The position numbers and the translations under genes are program-made. Of a stretch of DNA of 64,000 nucleotides, positions 16,875 through 26,317 are shown in pieces. Source of the DNA: GWE2-42-39 sp963662895 (GTDB taxonomy: Bacteria > Bacteroidota > Bacteroidia > Bacteroidales > Prolixibacteraceae); the NCBI GenBank assembly GCA_963662895.1, contig OY759981.1, forward strand, positions 2,232,001 through 2,296,000, read 5' to 3'. Within the stretch, counting starts at the first letter, position 1, and each line of letters begins with the position of its first letter. Below the pieces are notes generated by a model that was not told the DNA's origin, searched no databases, and saw only the letters and a list, made by a program, of their open reading frames with translations.

Positions 16875-17021
16875 AGTTAAATTCGTATTTATTTTTGGTT
16901 TTCTGTTCGTATGTCAGTACATTTGCTCATCAAAACTTAAAATCCTTGTTGCCTATGACATAAGAAACCGAACTGACTCTAATTTAAACACCCCCGGGCA
17001 GGAGGTTTTCCTACCCGGCAA

Positions 17022-17084
17022 ACATTCCCCTGCGGTTCCCAAAAATTAGTATTGGCGTACTGTCGGGAACCGCAGGATGAATGT
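17022..17084 (+). promoter_or_regulatory. Large inverted repeat in the susC leader (element A)
   Basis: Arms CCTGCGGTTCCC (17029-17040) and GGGAACCGCAGG (17065-17076) are exact complements. Outer ACATTC (17022-17027) and GAATGT (17079-17084) extend the stem, and the 24-base loop contains AGTATTGGCGTAC. It lies 36 bases before the susC ATG. A closely similar element with conserved spacing occurs at 50412-50461. It could be an RNA stem-loop in the 5' UTR, an operator, or an invertible or cruciform site. Confidence 0.75.
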
Positions 17085-17119
17085 GTTAATAAATTTATAA
17101 ACTTTCAAACTTCAAATTT

Positions 17120-20100
17120 ATGGAAAAAGCCTTAAAAACACGGTACCGTGTTTATGGAATTTTTATGCTCTTATTTTTGAGCTGGACGGGCTACGGCCTG
17201 CCCGGGCAAAAGCCGGTACCCCGGATTGCAGTAAAACCTGTTCCGGAAATTTCAGATGCCGGACTTCCCGGAATAACTTCTCAGGCACAACAAAAGATCA
17301 ACGGGAAAGTGGCTGACGAAACAGGGGCTCCCCTGCCTGGCGTCACCATCGTGGTTGCCGGGACTACCCGTGGCGTGATTACCGACATTGACGGGACGTA
17401 TTCAATAGAGGCCCGACCCTCTGACCGGCTTACCTTTTCGTTTATCGGTATGGAAAGCCGGACGGTTGAGGTCGGCACCCAACGGGTCATCAACATCACC
17501 CTGAAGGCCAAAGCCGAGGAACTGGAAGATGTGACCGTGGTCGCTTACGGAAAACAAAAGAAAGAGAGCGTAATCGGTTCGATTACAAGCGTATCGGCAA
17601 ATGAGATCAAAATGCCGGTAGCCAAGATCAGTAATAACCTGGCGGGCCAGATGCCCGGTATTGTATCGGTTCAACGGTCGGGCGAGCCAGGCGCCGGTTC
17701 CAATTTCTGGATCAGGGGAGTAAGTACTTTTGGGGCAAACAGTACGCCTTTGATCCTTGTGGATGGTATAGAAAGGCCCCTGGATTTGGTGGATTACGAA
17801 GACATCGAATCGTTTTCCATTTTAAAGGATGCTACCGCGACAGCCGTTTACGGGGTAAGAGGGGCAAACGGTATTGTATTGATCACCACGAAAAGAGGAA
17901 AAGAGATGAGCAAACCCCGGATTAACGCAAAAGTAGAATACGGGGTATTGTCTCCTGTCGTTATGCCTGAACTGGCGAATACGGAACAGTGGATCGATTA
18001 TTACAACGATATCACCTACGATAATACCGGGCGCTTTGCCTTTACCGATCAGGAAAAACAGAAATACCTGGACGGCACGGATCCGGATTTATACCCGGGC
18101 GTGGATTGGATGAAGACGCTTTTTAAAGATGCTACCGACAATCAGCGGGTCAGTTTGAATATTACCGGCGGGGGTAAAAATATCGTTTATTATGTTTCTG
18201 GTTCATTGTACACGGAAAACGGCATTTTCAATCCTGAAGTGTCTAAAAATTATGATCCTTCGATGCGGTATACCCGCTATAGTTTCCGGTCGAATGTGGA
18301 TATTGATCTGACGTCTTCCACGAAACTGTCGTTGGGGCTGTCCAATCAATATGAAACGAAAAACCGGTTGGGGGTTGATCTTGCGACCATGTGGTCGATG
18401 GCATTAACGACGACGCCTATAGCGACTCCTACGGTATTTTCGGATGGCACGCCTGCCCAGCCGCTGGTCGGGAATAATCCTTATTATTCATTGAACAGCA
18501 CCGGTTTTTCCCAGGATTTCTACAACAACTCGCAATCGCTGGTCAGCCTGACGCAGGACTTTTCCGAACTGATCACCAAGGGACTAAGCGCGAATGTAAA
18601 GTTTTCATGGGATGCCGTAAACGAGAGTACATTGGATAAACGGAAGCACCCGGCCACTTATTATGCAACGGGACGGGACGAAGAAGGGAATCTGATCCTG
18701 CATAAAAATTCAGATGGAAGCGATTATTTATCGCTGGCCCGGTCCAACAGGGGCAACCGGACCACGAACCTGGAGGCGTCGGTCACCTATGAGAATTTAT
18801 TTAATGATACCCACCGGGTAGGAGCCTTGTTCCTGTTTAGCAGGAGGGAGTATACGAATAATTTTCCGGCAGACTATATTGCCGCCTTCCCTTACCGGAA
18901 TATCGGCATTGCGGGACGTGCAACCTATTCTTACGAAGACAAGTATTTTATCGAGGGAAATTTTGGGTATAACGGTTCGGAAAACTTTGCACCCAGCCAC
19001 CGGTTCGGGTTCTTTCCATCCATTGCAGCCGGTTACCTGATCAGCAATGAAAAATACTTTGAAAAGCTGCTCCCGGCCATCCATTTGTTAAAAATAAAAG
19101 CTTCGTATGGCGAAATAGGGAATGATGAAATCGGGGGCGACCGGAGGTTTGCCTATAATTCGGAAATGACCTGGAGCGGGGGATACTATTTCGGGAAATC
19201 AGGAGGCTGGAAAGCCGGCATTGCAACAGGTTATCCGGGAAATCCTGACGTGGAATGGGAAAGCTCCAGGAAAACCAACATTGGAATCGAATTGGGATTA
19301 CTGAATGACTTGAAAATACAGGCAGATTATTTCGTCGATAAAAGGGAAGGGATTTACATCTTGCAGGAAAGTGTGCCCTCTGTTGTCGGGATCAATATCA
19401 ATCCGTACGTCAATTTGGGGAAAATGGAGAATCGTGGAGTGGACGGTTCGTTGGAATACATGAAGCAAATAGGCAAGTGGTCTTTATCGGCCCGAGCCAA
19501 TTTTACATTCAACAGGAACAAAAAGCTCTATGACGATAAACCCACCCCCATTTGGGCTTACCAGGAAGAAGTTAATGAACCTTATAACCAGTTCAGAGGA
19601 CTGATCGCCCTTGGCTTGTTCGAATCGGAACAGGATATTGCCGACAGTCCTACCCAAACATTTGATGCCCCGGTAGTGGGAGATATCAAATATAAGGACA
19701 TCAATGGAGATGGAATGATTAACGACTACGACCGGGTTGCAATAGGGTATACAACCATCCCGGAAATCAATTATGGTTTCGGATTGAGTGCAGGCTGGAA
19801 AGGGTTCGACCTGTCGGTTTTTTTTCAGGGGACGGATCATGTATCCAGGATTATCGGCGGCAATCCGCTTTACGGTTCCGGGGGCAGCATCCTGGTGAAC
19901 GGGCAAATTTATGCCGATGTGGCCGAAAACAGGTGGACCTTACGAAATCCCGATCCGAATGCAAAATATCCGCGTTTGTCTATGCTGGAGAAAAACAACA
20001 ACAAACAAGCCTCAACTTATTGGCTACGCGATATGAGCTACATCCGGTTAAAAAATGCAGAATTCGGATATACCATTCCCAAAAGAATTTCACAGAAAAT

Positions 20101-20251
20101 AGGAGCGTCTACTATAAGGTTTTATTTGCAGGGGGTGAATCTACTCACAGTTAGTAAATTCAAATTATGGGATCCGGAGTTGGACACTAACTGGGGAGAT
20201 GTTTACCCCAATATGAGAACGATCAGTTTAGGATTAAATGTTAATTTTTAA
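17120..20251 (+). CDS. SusC/RagA-family TonB-dependent receptor without STN domain
   Basis: 1043 residues. Signal peptide (IFMLLFLSWTGYGLPG); a carboxypeptidase-regulatory-like domain at ~57-125 (KINGKVADETGAPLPGVTIVVAGTTRGVITDIDGTYSI); a TonB box region (DVTVVAYGKQKKESVIGSI); the plug with the SusC hallmark LILVDGIERPLDLVDYEDIESFSILKDATATAVYGVRGANGIVLITTKRG; then the barrel ending LGLNVNF. It lacks the N-terminal secretin/STN domain seen in the two FecR-linked receptors of this window, so sigma/anti-sigma signalling is not expected; the divergent double-HTH gene is the likelier control. susD follows 11 bases after the stop. Confidence 0.97.
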   Translation: MEKALKTRYRVYGIFMLLFLSWTGYGLPGQKPVPRIAVKPVPEISDAGLPGITSQAQQKINGKVADETGAPLPGVTIVVAGTTRGVITDIDGTYSIEARPSDRLTFSFIGMESRTVEVGTQRVINITLKAKAEELEDVTVVAYGKQKKESVIGSITSVSANEIKMPVAKISNNLAGQMPGIVSVQRSGEPGAGSNFWIRGVSTFGANSTPLILVDGIERPLDLVDYEDIESFSILKDATATAVYGVRGANGIVLITTKRGKEMSKPRINAKVEYGVLSPVVMPELANTEQWIDYYNDITYDNTGRFAFTDQEKQKYLDGTDPDLYPGVDWMKTLFKDATDNQRVSLNITGGGKNIVYYVSGSLYTENGIFNPEVSKNYDPSMRYTRYSFRSNVDIDLTSSTKLSLGLSNQYETKNRLGVDLATMWSMALTTTPIATPTVFSDGTPAQPLVGNNPYYSLNSTGFSQDFYNNSQSLVSLTQDFSELITKGLSANVKFSWDAVNESTLDKRKHPATYYATGRDEEGNLILHKNSDGSDYLSLARSNRGNRTTNLEASVTYENLFNDTHRVGALFLFSRREYTNNFPADYIAAFPYRNIGIAGRATYSYEDKYFIEGNFGYNGSENFAPSHRFGFFPSIAAGYLISNEKYFEKLLPAIHLLKIKASYGEIGNDEIGGDRRFAYNSEMTWSGGYYFGKSGGWKAGIATGYPGNPDVEWESSRKTNIGIELGLLNDLKIQADYFVDKREGIYILQESVPSVVGININPYVNLGKMENRGVDGSLEYMKQIGKWSLSARANFTFNRNKKLYDDKPTPIWAYQEEVNEPYNQFRGLIALGLFESEQDIADSPTQTFDAPVVGDIKYKDINGDGMINDYDRVAIGYTTIPEINYGFGLSAGWKGFDLSVFFQGTDHVSRIIGGNPLYGSGGSILVNGQIYADVAENRWTLRNPDPNAKYPRLSMLEKNNNKQASTYWLRDMSYIRLKNAEFGYTIPKRISQKIGASTIRFYLQGVNLLTVSKFKLWDPELDTNWGDVYPNMRTISLGLNVNF

Positions 20252-20262
20252 ACAGGATAGTA

Positions 20263-22119
20263 ATGAATAAATTATCGATAAAAATATATTATTTATTTCT
20301 GTTGACGTCTTTGGGTTCTATAGGCGTTTCATGCAGCGATTACCTGGATGTGGAGCTGCAAAATCAAATGACACTGGAAGAGGTTTTCGATAAAAGAAGC
20401 ACAACAGAAGCATATCTGGCACAGGTGTATGGGTATCTGCCTGTCGAAGAAGACCCCATCTATGCAACCGGAGGGGACGGAACAGTGGTATCACGAAGCG
20501 ATGAAGCGCTTTTTTCATGGTTGTACGGGGATTGGGAAAGCAACAGGCAAGGAGCCTGGGGCGTGACAACCGGTTATACCCATAACTGGGAACGTAATTA
20601 TACCGGGATCAAACAAGCCACGATCTTCATGAATAATGTGGACCGGAATACGGAGCTAGAGCAGAATACCAAGGACGTCATGAAAGCCGAAGCGCGCTTT
20701 ATCCGGGCCTATCTGTATTTCTCCTTGTTCCGCAAGTACGGTCCCGTCTATATCTGGGGCGACACCGAATCGAGCACCTTGGTAAAAGCGGATTCTATTG
20801 ATCGCCATACCGTTGACCAAAACGTGGATTTTATCTTATCGGAATACGATAAGGCGATAGCCGTTTTACCACTTGCCATTTCGGACGAAGCCTGGTATGG
20901 CCGCATAACCAGGGGCGCAGCAATGGCTGCCAGGTCGAGGCTGACCTTGTATGCCGCCCGCCCGCAATTTAACGGGTGCGATCTTTACAAAGGAATGAAG
21001 AATTTTTACGGAGACTATTTGTTTCCTCAAACATCCGACCCGGATAAATGGGAAGTTGCAGCAAAGGCAGCAAAGGATGTGATCGATTTGAATATCTATT
21101 CTTTGTATGAGGACACCAAAGAAACAGATCCGTTCAGGCGTGCCATAAAGTCGTATCAGGGGGTATGGTTTGACAAATGGAACGATGAGGTCATCTGGGG
21201 CAAATGGGTGAACTCTGCTTTTGCTTATAATGTAAGATGCGCGCCTCCGCGAGTGGTAAAGGAAGGATACGGCGGGTATTGTCCCTCGTTGAAACTTGTT
21301 GATGCTTACCCCATGGCAGCATCCGGAAGATTTCCGGTTACAGGATACCGGGATAACGGAGAGCCGGTCGTTGACCCGTTATCGGGCTATTCAGACGAAG
21401 GCTTTACCGACGGGTATATTCATCCCCTGGATAATTTTGCAGCCATCAAAGCGCATAACAGCTGTGTAGGGCGCGATGCCCGCTTTTATGCATCGATCCT
21501 GGCAAACGGGATGAATTGGATCAACACCTATAAAGGAATAAAGCCGGTTACCTTTTATACCGGCGGAACCTCTTCCTATTCCGCATCGGGCGACTGTGTT
21601 AAAGCCGGTTTTTTATGGAGACGCTTTAGCGATCCGACCAACAATATCGAAGATGGGCAATGGGGGCAGTTTTGTTGGCCCTACTACCGGTTGGCGGAGA
21701 TCTATCTCAATTACGCGGAGGCATGCAATGAAAAGCCAACCAGGGATGAACAGGAAGCATTAAAGTATTTAAACCTGGTCCGCAAAAGAAGCGGGTTAAA
21801 TAAGATAGAAGAGGCATACCCGGAAGTTATCGGTAATCAAACGCTGCTGAGAGAACTGATCCGGAAAGAACGAATGGTTGAACTTGCTTTTGAAGGGCAT
21901 CGGTTTTACGACGTAAGAACATGGATGATCGCGGTGGAAGAATCCAATAAGCCGAATTATACCCTTAATCTTCTGGCGACAAACTATGAAGATTCCTGGG
22001 AAAGAACAGATAAGGTATTTCCGGGTAAGCTTGTGTGCGAGCCCAGGCATCTTCTCTTTCCGATCCATCAGGATCAATTGAGTGAAATGCGGAACTTAAC
22101 GCAGAACTATGGGTGGTAA
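20263..22119 (+). CDS. SusD/RagB-family outer-membrane lipoprotein
   Basis: 618 residues, lipobox SIGVSC with Cys24. After SDYLDVELQNQMTLEEVF the family pattern is clear: MKAEARFIRAYLYFSLFRKYGPVYIW at ~140-165 (the RaxRAyyy segment), WPYYRLAEIYLNYAEACNE near 475, and LIRKERMVELAFEGHRFYDVRTW near 535. It binds the ligand at the surface and acts as the lid of the SusC upstream. Downstream, after 21 bases, comes a DUF1735/discoidin lipoprotein of the same operon. Confidence 0.97.
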   Translation: MNKLSIKIYYLFLLTSLGSIGVSCSDYLDVELQNQMTLEEVFDKRSTTEAYLAQVYGYLPVEEDPIYATGGDGTVVSRSDEALFSWLYGDWESNRQGAWGVTTGYTHNWERNYTGIKQATIFMNNVDRNTELEQNTKDVMKAEARFIRAYLYFSLFRKYGPVYIWGDTESSTLVKADSIDRHTVDQNVDFILSEYDKAIAVLPLAISDEAWYGRITRGAAMAARSRLTLYAARPQFNGCDLYKGMKNFYGDYLFPQTSDPDKWEVAAKAAKDVIDLNIYSLYEDTKETDPFRRAIKSYQGVWFDKWNDEVIWGKWVNSAFAYNVRCAPPRVVKEGYGGYCPSLKLVDAYPMAASGRFPVTGYRDNGEPVVDPLSGYSDEGFTDGYIHPLDNFAAIKAHNSCVGRDARFYASILANGMNWINTYKGIKPVTFYTGGTSSYSASGDCVKAGFLWRRFSDPTNNIEDGQWGQFCWPYYRLAEIYLNYAEACNEKPTRDEQEALKYLNLVRKRSGLNKIEEAYPEVIGNQTLLRELIRKERMVELAFEGHRFYDVRTWMIAVEESNKPNYTLNLLATNYEDSWERTDKVFPGKLVCEPRHLLFPIHQDQLSEMRNLTQNYGW

Positions 22120-22140
22120 CGATGATATAAATGAAAGAAT

Positions 22141-23568
22141 ATGAGGACAAATAAAAATAAAGCAGTTCAATTCATCGCATGGTCCCTTTTCCTGTTGCTG
22201 GGATTCGCATGCGATGACGATTATCGCATGCACAATATGGTCGACGACCAGATCTATGTATTGAAAACAGGGTTCGTCTCTGAAGAAATGTTCCTGGGAA
22301 ACGACAATTATACGTATGATTTCTTTGTGGTCAAGAGCGGGATGGGGCAACAGGACGCCAATGTGGAACTTCAGATCGATGAGGATCTGCTCACCGGATA
22401 CAACCTTTCACAGGGTACCGGTTATCAGGTATTGCCCCGGGATTATTACACCATAGCATTGAAAAGCCTGACATTTCAGCCAGGCGAGTATCGAAAATCG
22501 TTCCAGGTCGTTTTCAGGTTAAAGGATATCCTGGAATTGCAGAATACCACGACAGAGCACTATGTGCTTCCCTGCAGGCTAAACGTGCTGAATCCGTCCA
22601 TTGCGATTGCAGATCCGGCGCGGATGTCTTCGATTATTGCTCCGGTCATTCAGAAACCGTATATCGAATTCGATAAAAACTATCTGGAACTTTTGCCGGC
22701 CGATTTATCCTCAGGTGCAGTAACAATGGATAAAAGATCTGCGGAGGAAATTCAATACTTCACGGAGATCAGTACCAACTATCCCAATCCGTCTGATTTA
22801 TCGTTTACCCTGGAAGTCGATCCTGATTTAGTGGAGGAATATAATTTAAAGCATGCCACTTTTTACCGGTTACTTCCCGAAGCGGCGTACCGTTTTGACC
22901 AGGCACAGTGGAAGATCCTGGCGAACCTGACCTATCAGCCATTGGAATTTATAATTTTGAAAGAAGGATTATACCAAAACAATTTGCCTTTATATGGCGA
23001 ATACCTCCTTCCCTTACGTATTTCATCCGTTTCCAGGTATGAGGAGAATCCGGAACAGTCTGTTTTATTGATCCCTGTTTCGTTTGAGCCCGACGTCATC
23101 GACCGTGCGGAATGGGAGATTACAGACTGGAACTCCTGTATTTCTGAAGAATCGCAGTATGAATATCTTGAACGTACGCCTGAAAAGATGCTGGATGGGA
23201 ATACAACTACTTTCTGGGGTTCGAAGTGGGATGCTCCGAAACCCTTACCGTATTATTTTGTATTCGACATGAAAAAGGAGTATAAGCTATACCGGATGGG
23301 GATTACGAAACCCACCAATGATGCGTGGAGAGGGAATATCAGGAACGGCTATTTCGAGATCAGCACAGACCATGTTACCTGGACAAAGTTGTCCGATTGG
23401 AGTATCGACAGCAATACTCCCCGTGAACATACCTTTGCTGCTGACGGATCTTCGGCCAGGTATATCAGGCTGGTCATCAGCGATGTATTCATCTACTTCA
23501 ACCCCGCTGCCGGATCTGAAGGCGGGGCGAATTGCGATATCGCCGAGTTCAATGTATGGGGTGAATAA
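22141..23568 (+). CDS. Surface glycan-binding-type lipoprotein: DUF1735 repeats plus C-terminal discoidin (F5/8 type C) domain
   Basis: 475 residues. Lipobox LLGFAC with Cys24 followed by DDD, consistent with a surface-exported lipoprotein. Two DUF1735-like beta-sandwich units (roughly 35-170 and 180-320) share the pattern 'DLVEEYNLKHATFYRLLPEAAYRF' and 'DEDLLTGYNLSQGTGYQVLPRDYYTI'. Residues ~345-475 form a galactose-binding/discoidin domain (EKMLDGNTTTFWGSKWD, ARYIRLVISDVF). Such proteins follow susD in many polysaccharide utilisation loci and help capture glycans. No enzyme motif is visible. Ligand unknown. Confidence 0.88.
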   Translation: MRTNKNKAVQFIAWSLFLLLGFACDDDYRMHNMVDDQIYVLKTGFVSEEMFLGNDNYTYDFFVVKSGMGQQDANVELQIDEDLLTGYNLSQGTGYQVLPRDYYTIALKSLTFQPGEYRKSFQVVFRLKDILELQNTTTEHYVLPCRLNVLNPSIAIADPARMSSIIAPVIQKPYIEFDKNYLELLPADLSSGAVTMDKRSAEEIQYFTEISTNYPNPSDLSFTLEVDPDLVEEYNLKHATFYRLLPEAAYRFDQAQWKILANLTYQPLEFIILKEGLYQNNLPLYGEYLLPLRISSVSRYEENPEQSVLLIPVSFEPDVIDRAEWEITDWNSCISEESQYEYLERTPEKMLDGNTTTFWGSKWDAPKPLPYYFVFDMKKEYKLYRMGITKPTNDAWRGNIRNGYFEISTDHVTWTKLSDWSIDSNTPREHTFAADGSSARYIRLVISDVFIYFNPAAGSEGGANCDIAEFNVWGE

Positions 23569-23736
23569 CATTAAACCGGAAGATGTTGGGAATTGGTTCG
23601 GTACAGCAATTGACCGTAATTTCCAATATCTTCTTTTATAATTAAGGTTACGAACCTATTTGTTGTTTTCGTAAGTGCAACGATAATAATAGGTTATGAT
23701 CCGAAAGTATAACATTATATATTTCAAATAAGTACC

Positions 23737-24840
23737 ATGGAGAACAGAAGAACTTTTATCAAAAAGGCGGCAATAGGAACCGCTGCGGTGAATTATATTC
23801 CATCAATGCTCTTTGCTGAAAATTACACATCAGCCCGGGGCGTTCAGGCAAAAATATCACCAAATTCATTCATCAATATTGCATTGATAGGAAAGGGAGG
23901 TATGGGAACTGCCGATGTGAATACCGCTTTGTCTGTCGATGGCGTAAGGCTGAAAGCCGTTTGTGATTTGTATGACCGACGGTTGGAGGAAGCCAAAAGA
24001 CAATGGGGTAATGATCTTTTCATCACCAAAGATTATCACGAAATTCTGTTACGGAAAGATATCGATGCGGTCATCATATCCACTCCTGATCACTGGCATC
24101 AACCAATAGCCATCGATGCAATGAACGCGGGGAAGCATGTTTATTGCGAAAAGCCCGTTATCCATAAATTACAGGAAGGGAGAGCACTGCTTGCCGCGCA
24201 GGAAAAAAACGAGACTGTATTTCAGGTGGGATCCCAGGGAATGGCTTCATTGGGAAACAGGGCTGCACGACTATTAGTCCATGAGGGACTAATCGGTCCT
24301 GTCAATTTTATCGACGGGCAATTCACCGCTCCTCCGGGGGCATTAAATGCATTTACCCCTCCTGAGGATGCATCGGAAAAAACAATTTGGTGGAGTCGTT
24401 TCCTGGGCAATGCATCCAAACGTCCTTTTGATCCGCAACGTTTTTTTGCCTGGCGCAATTGGCGGGATTACGGGACCGGTATCGCCGGAGACCTCTTTGT
24501 TCATGTTTTAGCAAGCGCTCATTATATTATGGATGCCGCAGGTCCTGAAAAAGTCTATACAACCGGAGGAATACATCACTACACGGACGGTTCGCGTGAT
24601 ACGCCGGATATCATGCTGGGTTATTTTGATTATCCTGATGTCAATAATCTGGGATCTTTCACTGTCCAATTGGGTGCAAATTATGTGGATGGGGTATCAA
24701 AAAAATGGGGAAGTATGGATTTCCGGATCGTAGGCTCGCGAGGCTCCTTAACAGTGGGGTGGAACAAGATTTTACTGCGACATCCGTTCCGCCCGGGGAA
24801 GGAGATCTGTGCTGATCAACGTTTTCCCGCGGGCGGGTAG
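23737..24840 (+). pseudogene. Gfo/Idh/MocA-family oxidoreductase, C-terminally truncated
   Basis: 367 codons. Twin-arginine signal (ENRRTFIKKAAIGTAAV), NAD-binding Rossmann start (IALIGKGGMG), STPDHWHQPIAIDAMNAGKHVYCEKPV with the catalytic-type Glu-Lys-Pro, and the C-terminal alpha/beta part up to GSRGSLTVGWNKILLRHPFRPGKEICADQ. Relatives of this subtype run ~60-80 residues further; here the frame goes RFPAGG-stop and enters non-coding repeat sequence. The loss removes the last strands and helix of the fold, so I treat it as a 3'-truncated gene; it may still be expressed. It is separated from the lipoprotein gene by 168 bases. Confidence 0.75.
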
Positions 24841-24972
24841 GGGCAAGGTTCCTTTCTCCGGGGTTGCGTTCGTACCTCGCTTACCCCGGGTTATTTATAT
24901 ATGTCCCCTATATTTGCGTCATTTGAATGTAGTTTCCGGTAAAAAGAGTTCCTGTGCCCGGGGGAAGTGTTC

Positions 24973-25087
24973 ATCACTATGCTGATAAGCACCTTATCAC
25001 CCGGCTGATGAGGACCTCATCACTACGCTGATGGACATCTTATCACCCGGCTAATGAAGACTTCATCACCCGGCTGATGAAAGATTC
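24973..25087. repeat. Tandem array, five 23-bp units
   Basis: Units begin ATCAC(T/C)(A/C)(T/C/G)GCT(G/A)AT and end with CTT or (A/C/T)TTC-like triplets. Exactly five 23-base units fit without gaps. Each unit contains ATCA...TGAT, and unit joins form palindromes such as GATGAGGACCTCATC, so the array can fold into a chain of small hairpins. 23 is not a multiple of 3 and no frame is maintained. Confidence 0.85.
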
Positions 25088-25095
25088 TTTCCCCG

Positions 25096-25149
25096 TATTC
25101 TTTGTGTTTTTGCGAATTCGTGTTTGATAATTGTCTTTATGAGCAGCCT
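25096..25149 (+). repeat. 54-base dispersed repeat, copy 1
   Basis: Matches 51043-51096 over 54 bases with five mismatches by eye, the core being TCGTGTTTGATAATTGTCTTT. Both copies end GAGCAGCCT and both lie in gene-free gaps next to other repeats. Confidence 0.8.
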
Positions 25150-25536
25150 TCTGGAGTTGCAATTCAACCCCCGGTAATACCTCTATCCTCAGGCGACTAC
25201 AGGAACTCTCCTTATTTGCAGGGACAAGACCCCCTCCCTCCGGCAAGCCGGAGTACTCCCCCTTTGCAGGGTGAGAATTTGGGCCTGTGCAGAAAAGAAA
25301 GGCAAGGAGCACGGGACAGAGGGCGAAGAGTAAAGAGAGAGGCAAAAGAGCCGATACACCGGATTTGGGTCAAACACGGCATGTTGAGAAGCCCGGAGGG
25401 CTATCCTGTTCATAACGCCGGGTGAAACCCGGTGGAAACGGTCTCCAACCATACCGGCGCATCTACCGGGCTTGAAACACCAACGCCCTATGCGGCCGGA
25501 CAAAGAAACCCGGAGAGAGGAAAACGTGGGAGGCAT

Positions 25537-25566
25537 GGAACCGTTCTTTTTTTAGAGAACGGTTCC
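25537..25566. terminator. Terminator-like hairpin
   Basis: GGAACCGTTCT (25537-25547) and AGAACGGTTCC (25556-25566) are perfect complements around a T-rich loop. No gene ends directly before it, so it may be a leftover terminator or a mobile hairpin. Confidence 0.4.
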
Positions 25567-25804
25567 TTTAAAGAGTACAAAACATCGCTTTTTTATGGCT
25601 CTTCTTGGGAATAGGGGTAAAACAAGAAAGAAGTGATTTTTGGGATTTCGTGGATTTTGTTGTATACCCAGGGAGACAGATTGCCTGTTTTTTTAGTTTT
25701 TAAAGTAAAATTAACAATGAAAGGTTGAAAACCCTTTGAAGAAGTTGCAGTTGGGAAACAAGCTTTTTCGTAATTTCGTGGCAAACAATTTAATTTATGT
25801 AATC

Positions 25805-26311
25805 ATGAAAAGGACAATTTTATCAGTGTTCATTTTATCTGCCGTACTATCATCATGTAAAGTTTGTGAAAAAGTTTTCGGGAAAAAAGAAGCTCCTGCA
25901 CAACAGACAGAAACTACTACTGCAGAGCCTAAAGTATTTTCTGTTGATAATACCAATGCCACAGTACGTGAAAATCCTACATCTGAACAGATGTATACGA
26001 AACCGGATTCGAAACCTATATCGATGCGGAAAGAAAATTTTACTTTTTCCCAGCAATCGGATATAGATTCGTACGGAAATAAAAATTTCTTTGTTATTGT
26101 TGGCAGTTTTGGGAACTATGATAATGCAATCCGGTTGAAAAACAATTTGCAGGGAGAAGGTTTTAACCCAATTATTCTGAAAAGCGAATCGGGTTATTAC
26201 CGTGTTTGCATCAATTCGTATACCAACGAAACCGATGCACGTGCCAAAGTTCATGAAATCAGACAAAAATATAGTAACTTTAGTGACTGTTGGTTATTAA
26301 TTAAAAATTAA
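25805..26311 (+). CDS. SPOR-domain lipoprotein
   Basis: 168 residues from the ATG at 25805; an upstream in-frame start would bury the signal peptide. Lipobox AVLSSC (Cys18). A low-complexity Thr/Pro/Glu linker is followed by a SPOR domain at ~95-168 (FFVIVGSFGNYDNAIRLKNNLQGEGFNPIILKSESGYYRVCINSYTNETDARAKVHEIRQ). SPOR domains bind septal peptidoglycan stripped of stem peptides, so a role in division or cell-envelope maintenance is likely. The next gene, 6 bases on, encodes a two-SPOR protein. Confidence 0.9.
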   Translation: MKRTILSVFILSAVLSSCKVCEKVFGKKEAPAQQTETTTAEPKVFSVDNTNATVRENPTSEQMYTKPDSKPISMRKENFTFSQQSDIDSYGNKNFFVIVGSFGNYDNAIRLKNNLQGEGFNPIILKSESGYYRVCINSYTNETDARAKVHEIRQKYSNFSDCWLLIKN

Positions 26312-26317
26312 GGACAT

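Larger units (their letters stand above)
24841..25804. other. Repeat-rich gap without genes
   Basis: Contents in order: the junction after the truncated oxidoreductase; a five-unit 23-bp tandem repeat (24973-25087); a 54-base dispersed repeat (25096-25149) shared with 51043-51096; GC-rich short inverted pieces (CCGGGTGAAACCCGG near 25420); and a hairpin at 25537-25566. Open frames here are short and have no recognisable content. Confidence 0.7.

Noticed and set aside
17022..17084. Classical invertible promoter switch
   Set aside because: The distance between arms is only 24 bases, shorter than known invertible promoter segments, and no site-specific recombinase gene is nearby; kept as a possibility but not called.
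17022..17084. Plain intrinsic terminator
   Set aside because: No T-run follows the stem on either strand.
24973..25087. CRISPR-like array
   Set aside because: The 23-bp units are contiguous with no spacers and there are no cas genes; it is a tandem repeat.
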